Positions 32,709 to 41,437 of a stretch of 64,000 nucleotides of DNA are shown here, piece after piece. Position 1 is the first letter of the stretch; each line of letters begins with the position of its first letter. A program made the translations under genes and the position numbers. The stretch spans positions 7,864 to 71,863 of the forward strand of contig NZ_LSJS01000099.1 in assembly GCF_001557325.1 (NCBI RefSeq), read 5' to 3'. The DNA comes from Erythrobacter donghaensis (GTDB taxonomy: Bacteria > Pseudomonadota > Alphaproteobacteria > Sphingomonadales > Sphingomonadaceae). The notes below the pieces were generated by a model, which searched no databases, was not told where the DNA came from, and was given only the letters and a program-made list of their open reading frames with translations.

Positions 32709-32845
32709 GCAGGGCGCCATGCCGCGCGCGCGCAGCGCCGTCCAGACTGACGTTAGGGAAGGCGGCGCGCCAATCACACATTGCCAAGCCGCCGCCGAAT
32801 CGCTAGGGCGCGCCTTCCGTCCGGGGCCTCGTCCCCGGAAGGCTC

Positions 32846-32919
32846 GGCCCGATGGCGGAGTGGTGACGCAGCGGACTGCAAATCCGTATACGCCGGTTCG
32901 ATTCCGGCTCGGGCCTCCA
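32846..32919 (+). tRNA. tRNA-Cys (anticodon GCA)
   Basis: Acceptor GGCCCGA pairs with TCGGGCC, then discriminator T and encoded CCA. Anticodon stem GCGGA/TCCGT with loop CTGCAAA gives GCA. T-arm is GCCGG-TTCGATT-CCGGC. It lies in the spacer between the thioesterase gene and tRNA-Thr. Confidence 0.97.
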
Positions 32920-32975
32920 CGTCTTTTTGCGATTGCGAACCCGCGGCCTTGGCCCTAGGGCGCGCAGACCGGAAT

Positions 32976-33051
32976 GCCGCTTTAGCTCAGTCGGTAGAGC
33001 ACATCATTCGTAATGATGGGGTCACGTGTTCGAGTCACGTAAGCGGCACCA
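32976..33051 (+). tRNA. tRNA-Thr (anticodon CGT)
   Basis: Acceptor GCCGCTT pairs with AAGCGGC, then discriminator A and encoded CCA. D-arm GCTC/GAGC, anticodon stem ATCAT/ATGAT with loop TCGTA centre giving CGT, and T-arm CGTGT-TCGAGTC-ACG. It follows tRNA-Cys by 56 bp, probably in one transcript. Confidence 0.96.
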
Positions 33052-33160
33052 TTCCCCTGTTTTCTGACATCGCCGGAACAGAGCGCTTTCCGAAGGGCTT
33101 GGCGCCGCTGTCGCGGGTCGTGCGCGCCACCTGCGGGCCGCTCTGGTCGAACCCGCCCGC

Positions 33161-34927
33161 TTACAGCGGTGCCCCCGCGCGCTGGGCCACTCGCTCGAGC
33201 AGCGCGTCGTCTTCTGCGCGGCCCGGCAGGCCGGCATAGTCGAAGAAGGCGCGGATCTGGGCGAATTCGCCGTCATTGACCGGGTTGGCACCATAGGGCG
33301 CAATGGCTCCGCTGGTGAGTGCCTCCTCATGCAGCAGCAGGCTCATGCGGAAGAAGTTCGCGGCGGTGCGCTTGTAGGCGGCAAGCTGCGCGTTCTTGAT
33401 GTCCTGACTGACCGCCGTGTTGCCCGCGCTGTTCCAGCGGCTGGGCATCTGCCGGTTGTACTTGGCGAAATAGCCGAAGAACAAGCGGTAGGGCGGGGGC
33501 GTGCCGGCCGAGGCCTCGGGCCGATACGACCGATTGACGAGCCGAAAGGCCTCGATGAACACGCGGTGGTTGAAGTAATCCAGATCATGCAGGTTCGCGT
33601 GCATGTACTCGCCCAGCAGCGTCGCATTGGACTGGTGGGTGCGTTGCAGGCCCGGATCGAAGCGCAGGCCCATCACGAACCAGGCGATCCGGATGTCGGT
33701 TTCGGACTGGCCAGCCGTCAGCCCCGGATCGACGCTGTCGACCACGAATTGCGGATAGCCCATGTTGGCGAGCCGGTCGCGCAGGGCATCGCGCGAGGAG
33801 ATGTTGCCGACCTGCCCGGCGGTGGAGGGGTCCGCATCGAAGCCGACCCGCGCGTAATCGCCCAGCTCCCAGATCGGATTGGGGAGGAAGCGCGGCAGGC
33901 GCTCGCCCGAACCGCCGGTGGCGCTCTCCTTGTCGAACTGGGTGCGGAACGGTTCGGCGGTGGCGAGGTAGGAGAAGGGCACCGCCCCGCGCAGGAACTG
34001 GTCGCGCCGCCCGAGCGCCTCGGTGCGCAGGATGTGCTGCCCGATCATGGCATTGCGCAGCTTGAGATCGGCCACGCGCGCGATCTTCGCGTCGTGCGCG
34101 GGCAGGTTGCCGGGACGCAGCGCGAAGGGCTGGGTCATGGTCGGCATGGCAAAGTAGATCTTCCAGAAATTGAGATCGCTCGGGTCGGCGAGGTAGGCGT
34201 CCTGCAAGGCGAGCCATTCGGCGCGCCGCTCGGGCCGCGGGGTGAGCGCGACGTCGGCGACCCAGTCGTTGAGATTGCCCTCGGCGGCCCCGTGGAACTT
34301 GTCGGTTGACCAGATCGGGAAGGGGATTCCGATCTTCATCCGGTCGAAATCGATCGCCAGCAGCTCGTCCCGCGCGCGCCTGGCGTCGGCAAGGGTGCGG
34401 ACCGGCTGAGCGGAGGTGAGCGTGGGCGCAAAGCGGGCCAGCTCGCCCGCGAAGGCGAGGTCGCGCTCGATCGTGCTCGCGCCGGGCAGCACCGCGCCGC
34501 CGGGCTGGAGCGGGCGGAAGGTGCGCGGGTTCTCGGGCTTGAGGCTGTAGGCCTGCCGCACCAGCTTGATCCCGGCGATCAGCTGCTCGACCTCGGCGGG
34601 CGAGGCGCCGTCGATCTGACCGCGGCGGCTGATGTCGCTATCGGGCGACCCCGTGCGTGCCAGGTCGAAGAAATCGGGGCCATGGCATGACATGCACTCG
34701 CCCTTGACCCGCGGCGCGCGCCACACCGCGAGCGCGCTCTGGTAGGCCGGGTTGCTGGCAAGCGTGGCCGGGGTCACGGGGGCCGGAGTGGTGGAGGCCT
34801 GCGCCGAACCCGGCACCGGGGTGACACCGGCTGCGGGAGGTGCGGTCTCCCCGCCGCCGCCGCAGGCGGTCAGCGCGAGTGTTGCGAAGGCGGCGGTGAG
34901 GATCACCTGCGGGGGCGAAATCGGCAT
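33161..34927 (-). CDS. Lipoprotein with single c-type haem site, unknown function
   Basis: A 588-residue predicted lipoprotein. Signal peptide with lipobox LTAC (Cys22), then a Gly/Thr/Pro-rich linker to about residue 60. A haem-binding CMSCH at 78-82 follows. The remaining 500 residues are soluble with no recognised domain; segments such as GYFAKYNRQMPSRWN and RWNSAGNTAVSQDI suggest a folded enzyme-like or binding module. It probably sits at the outer membrane or periplasmic face. ATG 34927 is set by the signal peptide. It is 125 bp downstream of a second lipoprotein gene on the same strand, and the two likely form an operon. Confidence 0.7.
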   Translation of the reverse strand: MPISPPQVILTAAFATLALTACGGGGETAPPAAGVTPVPGSAQASTTPAPVTPATLASNPAYQSALAVWRAPRVKGECMSCHGPDFFDLARTGSPDSDISRRGQIDGASPAEVEQLIAGIKLVRQAYSLKPENPRTFRPLQPGGAVLPGASTIERDLAFAGELARFAPTLTSAQPVRTLADARRARDELLAIDFDRMKIGIPFPIWSTDKFHGAAEGNLNDWVADVALTPRPERRAEWLALQDAYLADPSDLNFWKIYFAMPTMTQPFALRPGNLPAHDAKIARVADLKLRNAMIGQHILRTEALGRRDQFLRGAVPFSYLATAEPFRTQFDKESATGGSGERLPRFLPNPIWELGDYARVGFDADPSTAGQVGNISSRDALRDRLANMGYPQFVVDSVDPGLTAGQSETDIRIAWFVMGLRFDPGLQRTHQSNATLLGEYMHANLHDLDYFNHRVFIEAFRLVNRSYRPEASAGTPPPYRLFFGYFAKYNRQMPSRWNSAGNTAVSQDIKNAQLAAYKRTAANFFRMSLLLHEEALTSGAIAPYGANPVNDGEFAQIRAFFDYAGLPGRAEDDALLERVAQRAGAPL

Positions 34928-35052
34928 GCGGACAGGTCCTGGCTTTGCGGCCGGCCGACGTTCCCGGCATCGGCCGCAGGGGCAGCTGCGATGGAGGTTG
35001 CGCGCAGGACAGGGCCGTATCACGCGCCGACCCTGCCCTGCGCGCGGGGGGC

Positions 35053-37209
35053 TCAGATGATCTCCTCCTGGTCGACCGCGAAGGGCTTGCCGGGGAAGGG
35101 TCGGCGCGAACCGAACAGCACGTCCACCGCCCCGCTCGGCGCGCGGAAGGGATAGAGCTCGCCATTGGGCCGCGCCGGCCGCGGATTGACGGCGTAGGTC
35201 AGGATCGCCTTGCCGTTGTAGTCCATGATCGAGATGAAGGGCGTGTTCACCGCCAGTCCCGGCCCGCGCCCGCCGAAGCCGCCCTGGTTGAACGAGACCG
35301 ATCCCGTGACCGGATCGACCAGCCGGCTGTCGGTGAAGCTGTATTGCACGTCGCCCGTGGGCCAGGCGAAGGTGATGCGGCGGTCCCCCCGGCTGACCAG
35401 CCACAGATCGTCCGATGCGGTCGAGGTGGCGTTGACCTGCGCGAAGTTCGGGTTGCGACCGGCGGCGAAGCTGAACAGCGGGGTCGCCGACACGGTCTTG
35501 CCCACCGGCGAAGTCGGGAAGGTCAGCCCCTGCACGTTGAACCCGCGCACCGTCCCGTCCATCGAGGCCACGAAGGCGCGGCTGCGGGCGAGATAGCGCT
35601 CGGGCTCGACCCCGGACCAGTTCTCGCGCGGGGAGCGCCGGACATATTCGAAATATTCGAGGCTGCGGGTGTTGATGTAGCCATTGGCCATGATCCCGGC
35701 GCTGACGCCGGTCGGCTGCGGCATGCTCAGCGTGGTCGTCACCACCGGACGCTGGCCGGGCTCGGCGGCGAAGCTGAACGGGAACTTCGCCCCGTCGGTC
35801 AGCGAGGTGTCGAGCGTGCGGTTGAAGTTCGCCTGCGTGGTCAGGTAGAGATCGCGGTAGTGCTGGTAGAGCGGCGTCATGTCGACGAAGCTCACCCGCC
35901 CTTCCGCACGCGATGCGACCACGGCATAGCCGCCCGAGGCCAGCTGGTGCCACATGACATCGCCCGCCGGATAGACCTGATTCACGCCCCGCCACAGATC
36001 GCGTACCGACTGCCGCGACAGATCGCCGCGCGCCGGATCGTCATTGTTTCCGAAGCCGCGCGTGTTCTGGAGATAGAGGTTGTTCGACACATCGAGGCTC
36101 GTCGGCGCGGCGAAGGGCAGGTCGACGAAGCCCAGCAGCTTCATCCCCCGGTTCGTCCATGCCCCGGGCGTGCCCCAATACCAGCGGGTGTTCTGCGTCT
36201 GGCTCGGGCTGCCGACCGCCATCTGCCGCGGTCGCAGCGCGATGAAGGCGAGCTTTCCGGTCACCGTGTTGGTGTCCCAGATGCTCACCACGAGGAACTC
36301 GTTGTAGGGGGTCACCGCCATCGCCGTGGGAACCATGCCCGCAGGCAGGCGGATGCCGGCCGGATCGAAGAATTCGGGTGCCGAATTGCCCACGACCGTC
36401 GGCAGGATCGTCCCGTCGCGGAAGGCGGCAAAGCCGACCTGGCTCGAATTGGCGCGGCCGCGTGCGATCGCGGTGGGCACCAGCGGGAGGTCAGGGCGAC
36501 GGCTGGCGACCGCCTCGCGCACCTGCGGGTTGGCGCGCGCGGCAATGTTGTTGCGCACCCAGAAATCGCCGTCCCACTGGCCGAACATCCGCATGCACAG
36601 CCCGCCCGAGGGCTCGAACACGAGCCCGTCGGCGCCCTTGAAGTTGCCGACGCCGAAGCGGAAGTCGGGATCATTGGGATTGTCGGGCAGGTAGGCGAAG
36701 GCCCCGCCCACCAGCCACGCCGGCCCCTCCATGCCGCGCTCCCGCGCCTCCTGGTCGCTGCGCGGCAGGTTGGCGGGCGCGGCGCACTTGGCGCGTTCCG
36801 TCGGGTTGTTCTCGGCGAAGGTGCCGAAGGGCCACAGGCCGAAGCCGCTGGTCTGATCCGGCCCCCACAGCTGCGGCGCGGTGTTCGTCGCATTGCCGAA
36901 ATCCGCCGCGGTCGGGTCGAGGCGGTAGTCCATGATCTCGGCGGTGTTGTAGTTGTTCGCGACGCGCACGTATTCGTCACGGTTGATCGTGCCGTTGGCG
37001 TTGATGATCAGCTCGCGCCATTGCCCGATCTGGCGATCGCCGAGGGCGACGGGCGAGGGCGTGGGCGTCGGCGTCGGGGTGGGTGTCACGCCGGTTGCGG
37101 GCGGAGCGCCCCCTTCATCCCCTCCGCCGCAAGCGGCGAGCAGCAGGCAAGCAGCCAGAGCGCCGACGATACCGCGAGCGCGCGGCGGGCGAATTGTGCG
37201 TTTGGTCAT
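35053..37209 (-). CDS. Large lipoprotein, possible beta-propeller, unknown function
   Basis: A 718-residue predicted lipoprotein: signal peptide with LAAC (Cys27), then a Gly-rich and TPTPTPTP linker ending near residue 55. The body has repeating short strand patterns (for example DLWLVSRGDRRITFAWPTGD, SFVDMTPLYQHYRDLYL, SFTDSRLVDPVTGSVSF) that would fit a beta-propeller, but I cannot assign a family. The start ATG at 37209 is set by the signal peptide; AGGGGACC precedes it. It lies upstream of the haem lipoprotein gene, whose lipobox and linker have similar composition, suggesting a working pair exported together. Confidence 0.65.
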   Translation of the reverse strand: MTKRTIRPPRARGIVGALAACLLLAACGGGDEGGAPPATGVTPTPTPTPTPSPVALGDRQIGQWRELIINANGTINRDEYVRVANNYNTAEIMDYRLDPTAADFGNATNTAPQLWGPDQTSGFGLWPFGTFAENNPTERAKCAAPANLPRSDQEARERGMEGPAWLVGGAFAYLPDNPNDPDFRFGVGNFKGADGLVFEPSGGLCMRMFGQWDGDFWVRNNIAARANPQVREAVASRRPDLPLVPTAIARGRANSSQVGFAAFRDGTILPTVVGNSAPEFFDPAGIRLPAGMVPTAMAVTPYNEFLVVSIWDTNTVTGKLAFIALRPRQMAVGSPSQTQNTRWYWGTPGAWTNRGMKLLGFVDLPFAAPTSLDVSNNLYLQNTRGFGNNDDPARGDLSRQSVRDLWRGVNQVYPAGDVMWHQLASGGYAVVASRAEGRVSFVDMTPLYQHYRDLYLTTQANFNRTLDTSLTDGAKFPFSFAAEPGQRPVVTTTLSMPQPTGVSAGIMANGYINTRSLEYFEYVRRSPRENWSGVEPERYLARSRAFVASMDGTVRGFNVQGLTFPTSPVGKTVSATPLFSFAAGRNPNFAQVNATSTASDDLWLVSRGDRRITFAWPTGDVQYSFTDSRLVDPVTGSVSFNQGGFGGRGPGLAVNTPFISIMDYNGKAILTYAVNPRPARPNGELYPFRAPSGAVDVLFGSRRPFPGKPFAVDQEEII

Positions 37210-37763
37210 CCATGGTCCCCTAAAGCCCGACGTGAGCCGCGCAAAAATCCCGATTTCAGGGATAACATCGGGTAAATGCAGCAATTAAAGCGCAATATTT
37301 TGAAAGGGCTGGTTGCAGCGAATTAACCATCGCATGACCCCGAGGCGGTCGCCGCGGCATGCCGCGGGGGCGTGTCGCGGTGCAGGCGGTAACGGTGTTT
37401 CCGGCACCCCGAAGCGCTCTTGTCATTGCCGGTCGATCCGGTTCGCACGGCGCGCGATGCGCGAATCAGCCCCGGCCCCCGTTCGGCGGCGACCGGCCGG
37501 CCAGCCGCCTGCACGTGCGGGCGCGACGGCGCTGCAAGTGCGAAATGTGGCCGCAATGGGGCAAAAACGGTTGCCCCGCGCGCAAAGATCGTTCAATGCC
37601 GATCCACGGGCCTCCCACGTCGGAATCACGGGGGCGCATGCCCTTCGCGCAGGGGCATGCCCGGGGCAGGCAGCCGGGGGTGCGCGACAGACCATGTGTT
37701 TCGGCCCAGCGTTCCGGTTGGACGTTCCGCCCGCGTCGTCCAGGCTTCAGGAGGACTGAGAAC
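37210..37763. other. Intergenic region without recognisable gene
   Basis: A 554-bp spacer between the divergent lipoprotein and glycosyltransferase genes. The first 110 bp near the lipoprotein are AT-richer (AATATTTTG, AATTAACC) and could hold its promoter. The rest is GC-rich; one frame stays open into the glycosyltransferase gene but encodes a Cys/Arg/Pro-rich string typical of non-coding DNA. The last 15 bp include AGGAGG, the glycosyltransferase ribosome site. Confidence 0.6.
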
Positions 37764-38804
37764 TTGCAGCTTCCGCACCATCTTCCCGGCTCGATCGAGC
37801 TGTCCATCGTCATCCCGGTCTACAACGAGGAAGCCGGGCTCGATGCGCTGATCGCGCGCGTCACCGCGGCCGCGCATGCCCAGTTCGGCGAGCGCTATGA
37901 GTTCATCCTCGTCAATGACGGGTCGAAGGACGGCAGCTGGAACGCGATCTGTCAGCACGCCGACCATGATCCGCGCATCGTCGCGATCAACCTCTCGCGC
38001 AACCACGGGCACCAGCTGGCGCTGACCGCAGGGCTCAATCACGTGCGCGGCGACATCATCTTCGTGCTCGATGCCGACCTGCAGGACCCGCCCGAGCTGC
38101 TCGGGCCGATGCTCGAACAGCTGCGGCAGGGCTATGACGTGGTCTATGGCCAGCGCACCAAGCGCCACGGCGAGACCGCCTTCAAGCGCGGCACCGCATC
38201 GCTGTTCTACCGCACGCTCGCCAGCATGGTCGACACCCACATCCCGCGCGACACCGGCGATTTCCGCCTGATGACGCGCCGGGTGGTCGACCAATTGAAC
38301 GCCATGCCGGAACGCTACCGCTTCATCCGCGGGCTGGTGAGCTACATCGGCTTCAACCAGATCGCCTTTCCCTATGAACGCGACGCGCGCTTTGCGGGCG
38401 AGACCCACTACCCCTTGCGCAAGATGCTCGCGCTGGCGGTGGATGCGGTCACGAGCTTCTCGGTCGTTCCGCTGCGCTTCGCCTCGCATCTCGGCATGCT
38501 GTTCGGGCTTGCGGGCCTGGTCTCGCTGGTCGGCATCCTGTGGGTGTGGCTGGCGGGCGGCACGGTGCAGGGCTGGGCAAGCCTAGCCGCGCTGACGCTC
38601 ATCATGGGCTCGGTGCAGCTGCTGGTGCTCGGCGTGTTCGGCGAATATCTCGGCCGCATGTACATGGAGGGCAAGAGCCGTCCGCTGTTCATCATCTCCG
38701 AAGTGCGCCGCCACCCGATCGCCGCCAACGAGGAACCGGCCGACTTGGCTGAGGGCGGCACGATCGAAACCAAGCGCAGCGAGGGCATCCGTGTCGCAGG
38801 CTGA
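37764..38804 (+). CDS. GT2 glycosyltransferase, polyisoprenyl-phosphate type
   Basis: A 346-residue GT2 enzyme of the DPM/ArnC/GtrB kind, which moves a sugar from a nucleotide donor to undecaprenyl phosphate at the inner membrane. It opens with ELSIVIPVYNEEAGLDALI, then has LVNDGSKDGSW, the metal motif FVLDADLQDPPE and a TGDFRLM segment. Two C-terminal membrane helices (about 245-265 and 280-305) match the GtrB topology. Start is a TTG at 37764 with AGGAGG 10 bp upstream. It heads a four-gene cluster and overlaps the next gene by 14 bp. Confidence 0.9.
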   Translation: MQLPHHLPGSIELSIVIPVYNEEAGLDALIARVTAAAHAQFGERYEFILVNDGSKDGSWNAICQHADHDPRIVAINLSRNHGHQLALTAGLNHVRGDIIFVLDADLQDPPELLGPMLEQLRQGYDVVYGQRTKRHGETAFKRGTASLFYRTLASMVDTHIPRDTGDFRLMTRRVVDQLNAMPERYRFIRGLVSYIGFNQIAFPYERDARFAGETHYPLRKMLALAVDAVTSFSVVPLRFASHLGMLFGLAGLVSLVGILWVWLAGGTVQGWASLAALTLIMGSVQLLVLGVFGEYLGRMYMEGKSRPLFIISEVRRHPIAANEEPADLAEGGTIETKRSEGIRVAG

Positions 38805-39480
38805 ATTCGACGCCTATGTTGACGAATATGACGCCCAGCACGCCCAATCGGTCAAGCTGAGCGGGGAAGACCCGGAGTTCTTCGCCGAATACAAGGCGAA
38901 GGAGGCCGCGCGCGCGATGGCGGCGGCGGGCCTCGCGCCGCAGCGGATCATGGATTTCGGCGCGGGGCGGGGCAATTGCATCGCCCACCTGCAGCGCGCA
39001 TTCCCCGAGGCGGCAGTGACCGCGCTCGACGTGTCCTCGCGCTCGCTGACGCATTGCGCCGCACGTGCGATCCGCCCGCTCGAGACGGTGTGCTACGATG
39101 GCCAGACCCTGCCCTTCGCGGATGCGAGCTTCGACCTCGTCTTCACCGCCTGCGTGTTCCACCACATCCCGGCCGAAGACCACATCCGCCTGCTCGCCGA
39201 GATCCGCCGCACGCTGACCCCCAAGGGGCGGTTCGTGCTGTTCGAGCACAACCCCTGGAACCCGCTCACCCGCCATGCAGTGGCGACCTGCCCCTTTGAC
39301 GTGAACGCCGTGCTGATCAGCGCGCCCGAAATGCGCCGCCGCTTCCGCGCGGCGGGATTCGAGGACATCGACCTCAAGTGGACGCTGTTCTTCCCCGCCT
39401 TCGCCGCGCCCCTGCGCCCGCTCGAGGCGGGGCTCGGCTGGCTGCCGCTGGGCGCGCAATACCGCCTGCTCGCGCGCTGA
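38791..39480 (+). CDS. Class I SAM-dependent methyltransferase
   Basis: A 229-residue soluble methyltransferase. SAM motif I is IMDFGAGRGN at about 53-62, motif II/acidic end VTALDVSSRSL, motif post-I QTLPFADASFDLVF and CVFHHIP. The C-terminal 25 residues are hydrophobic, perhaps membrane-associating. GTG start at 38791 overlaps the glycosyltransferase by 14 bp. In this setting it may methylate a lipid-linked sugar or glycan, which is an inference from context. Confidence 0.85.
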   Translation: MSQAEFDAYVDEYDAQHAQSVKLSGEDPEFFAEYKAKEAARAMAAAGLAPQRIMDFGAGRGNCIAHLQRAFPEAAVTALDVSSRSLTHCAARAIRPLETVCYDGQTLPFADASFDLVFTACVFHHIPAEDHIRLLAEIRRTLTPKGRFVLFEHNPWNPLTRHAVATCPFDVNAVLISAPEMRRRFRAAGFEDIDLKWTLFFPAFAAPLRPLEAGLGWLPLGAQYRLLAR

Positions 39481-39494
39481 GGGGCCCCGACACC

Positions 39495-39878
39495 ATGCTT
39501 GCCCGCCTGCTGCGTTTCGGGCTGACCGGCCTTGCCAATTCGGCGGTGGGCTGGGCGGTGATCTTCGGCGGGCTGTGGGCCGGGATGAGCGGGCTTGCCG
39601 CCAATGCGGCGGGCTACGCTGTCGGCCTGGTGCTGTCCTTCACCTTGAACCGCCGCTTCGTCTTCGGGGTGACGGGCAAGGTCCGCGCGGGCGAGGTGCT
39701 GCGCTTCCTTGCCGCCTTCGCGATCGCCTACGGCGTCAACGTGGCGGTGCTGCTCGCCGCGCAGGGCGTGCTCGGCGAGGGCAGTCCGCTGGCGCAGTTG
39801 CCCGCGATCGGCGCCTATATCGTGATCTTCTTTCTCCTTTCCCAGTTCGTCGTCTTCAGGCCTGCATCATCCGAATGA
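39495..39878 (+). CDS. GtrA family membrane protein
   Basis: A 127-residue inner-membrane protein with four helices (about 6-26, 36-56, 72-92 and 104-122). It has the GtrA pattern LLRFGLTGLANSAVGW at the start and SFTLNRRFVFG in the middle. GtrA-like proteins flip lipid-linked sugars made by GtrB-type GT2 enzymes, which agrees with the GT2 gene two places upstream. ATG 39495 is 14 bp after the methyltransferase; the stop overlaps the next gene (ATGA). Confidence 0.9.
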   Translation: MLARLLRFGLTGLANSAVGWAVIFGGLWAGMSGLAANAAGYAVGLVLSFTLNRRFVFGVTGKVRAGEVLRFLAAFAIAYGVNVAVLLAAQGVLGEGSPLAQLPAIGAYIVIFFLLSQFVVFRPASSE

Positions 39879-41437
39879 GCCCCGCCACTCCCGAGCCCAT
39901 CGTGCCGCTGGGCGGCACGCGGCAGCCGCTGTTCGGCCTGCTCGACCGCTGGTGGGCGATCGCGCTCGCCTGCCTGATCGCGCTCGCCCCGCTGCTGGTG
40001 GTGGGGATCGCCCCGCTGACCGACCTTTACGGCCATCTCGGTCGCCACGCGGTGCAGACCGAACTCGCCCAGCGTCCGGGCCTCCAGCCCTTCTTCAGCT
40101 ACGAATGGAAGCTGATCGGCAATCTGGGCGGGGACATTCTGGTCGAGCTGTTCCACCCGCTGTTCGGGGTCGAGGGCGCGGTCAGGGCGACGGTGATGGT
40201 CACGCAGGCGCTCGGCGCGCTCGGCATCGTGCTGGTGAGCCGCGCCGTGCACGGCCGTGTCACGCCCTTCGCGCTCGCCGCGATCCCGCTGCTCTACGGC
40301 TTTCCCTTCAACTACGGCTTCATCAACTACACGCTGAGCATGGCGCTGGCGCTGCTGGCCTACGCGGCGTGGCTGGGCCTGCGCCGCACGGGCCGTGAGG
40401 GGCTGGCGGCGCTGTGGCTGGGGGTGGCCGGAGCGGCCATCTGGGTCGCGCACACCTATGGTTGGGCGTTCCTCGGCCTGCTTGCCGGATCGACCATGCT
40501 GGCCGAGGTGTGGACCGCGCGGAAGCATCCGCTGCGCGCGGCCGGGCGCATCCTTGCCGCATGCTGGCCGCTGCTGATTCCGATCGTGCCGATGGTGATC
40601 TGGCGCGCGGAAAGCTCGGGCGCGGCGATTTCGGGCTGGGCCTGGCAGTTCAAGCTCGTCTGGCTGCTTTCCGCCTTGCGCACCTATTGGCGCGATTTCG
40701 ACATGGCCTCGCTCGCCGTGCTGGCGGTGCTGCTCGGCTGGGCGCTGGCGTCGCAGGCGGTGCGGTTCGACCGCGCGACGGGGATCGCGGCGCTGCTGTG
40801 CCTCGTGTTCTTCCTGGCCCTGCCGTTCCGGGTGTTCGGATCGGCCTTCGCCGACATGCGGCTGCTGCCCTATGCGCTGGCGCTGGCGCTGGTGGCGATC
40901 GGGGCGGGGAAGCCGGGGGCGAAGGCATGGCTGGTGGCGGGTACGCTCGCACTCGCCTTCTTCGGGGTGCGGATGGCGACCACGACCATCGCCTTCGCGC
41001 GGCAGGACGCGCTGGTGCAGGCCGCGCTTCCGGCGCTGGAGCGCATGCCCAAGGGCGCGCGGGTCGCGTTCTTCTCGGTCAAGCCGTGCCGCACGCGCTG
41101 GGCGCTCGCCCCGCTCGATCACCTCGCAGGCGCGGCGATGGCGCGGCGCGATGCCTTCGTCAACGACCAGTGGCAGCAGCCGGGGGTGAACCCGCTGAAG
41201 GTGCGCTACCCGGCGGCCGAGCCCTTCGTGCGCGATCCCTCGCACCTGGTGGTGCGCGAGGATTGCATGGAAACCCGCTCGCGCGTCAGGCTCTCGACCG
41301 CGCTCGCCCGCCTGCCGCGCGGCGCCTTCACCCACATCTGGATCGTCGGCGAGATCCCGAAGACGGTCACCCCGCCGCCGGGCTTCGTGGAAGTGCCCGA
41401 CGCGGGCAGCGGGCGGCTCTACGCCGCCGCGCGATAG
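39875..41437 (+). CDS. Polytopic membrane protein, probable GT-C-like glycosyltransferase
   Basis: A 520-residue inner-membrane protein with about ten hydrophobic helices in the first 400 residues and a soluble, probably periplasmic C-terminal domain (about 400-515, containing FFSVKPCRTRWALAPLDHL). An acidic pair after helix 1 (APLTDLYGHLGRH) recalls the first loop of GT-C glycosyltransferases that use polyprenyl-phosphate sugars, consistent with the upstream GT2/GtrA pair. This assignment is inference from topology and context. It overlaps GtrA by four bases, and its end overlaps the converging amidohydrolase by 19 bp. Confidence 0.65.
   Translation: MSPATPEPIVPLGGTRQPLFGLLDRWWAIALACLIALAPLLVVGIAPLTDLYGHLGRHAVQTELAQRPGLQPFFSYEWKLIGNLGGDILVELFHPLFGVEGAVRATVMVTQALGALGIVLVSRAVHGRVTPFALAAIPLLYGFPFNYGFINYTLSMALALLAYAAWLGLRRTGREGLAALWLGVAGAAIWVAHTYGWAFLGLLAGSTMLAEVWTARKHPLRAAGRILAACWPLLIPIVPMVIWRAESSGAAISGWAWQFKLVWLLSALRTYWRDFDMASLAVLAVLLGWALASQAVRFDRATGIAALLCLVFFLALPFRVFGSAFADMRLLPYALALALVAIGAGKPGAKAWLVAGTLALAFFGVRMATTTIAFARQDALVQAALPALERMPKGARVAFFSVKPCRTRWALAPLDHLAGAAMARRDAFVNDQWQQPGVNPLKVRYPAAEPFVRDPSHLVVREDCMETRSRVRLSTALARLPRGAFTHIWIVGEIPKTVTPPPGFVEVPDAGSGRLYAAAR

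Noticed and set aside
34945..37275. 776-codon open frame on the plus strand opposite the large lipoprotein
   Set aside because: The minus strand has a signal peptide, lipobox and normal amino acid mix, whereas the plus frame is Arg/Ala/His-rich.
37359..37763. In-frame N-terminal extension of the GT2 glycosyltransferase
   Set aside because: Cys/Arg/Pro-rich and unlike GT2 proteins; AGGAGG points to the TTG at 37764.
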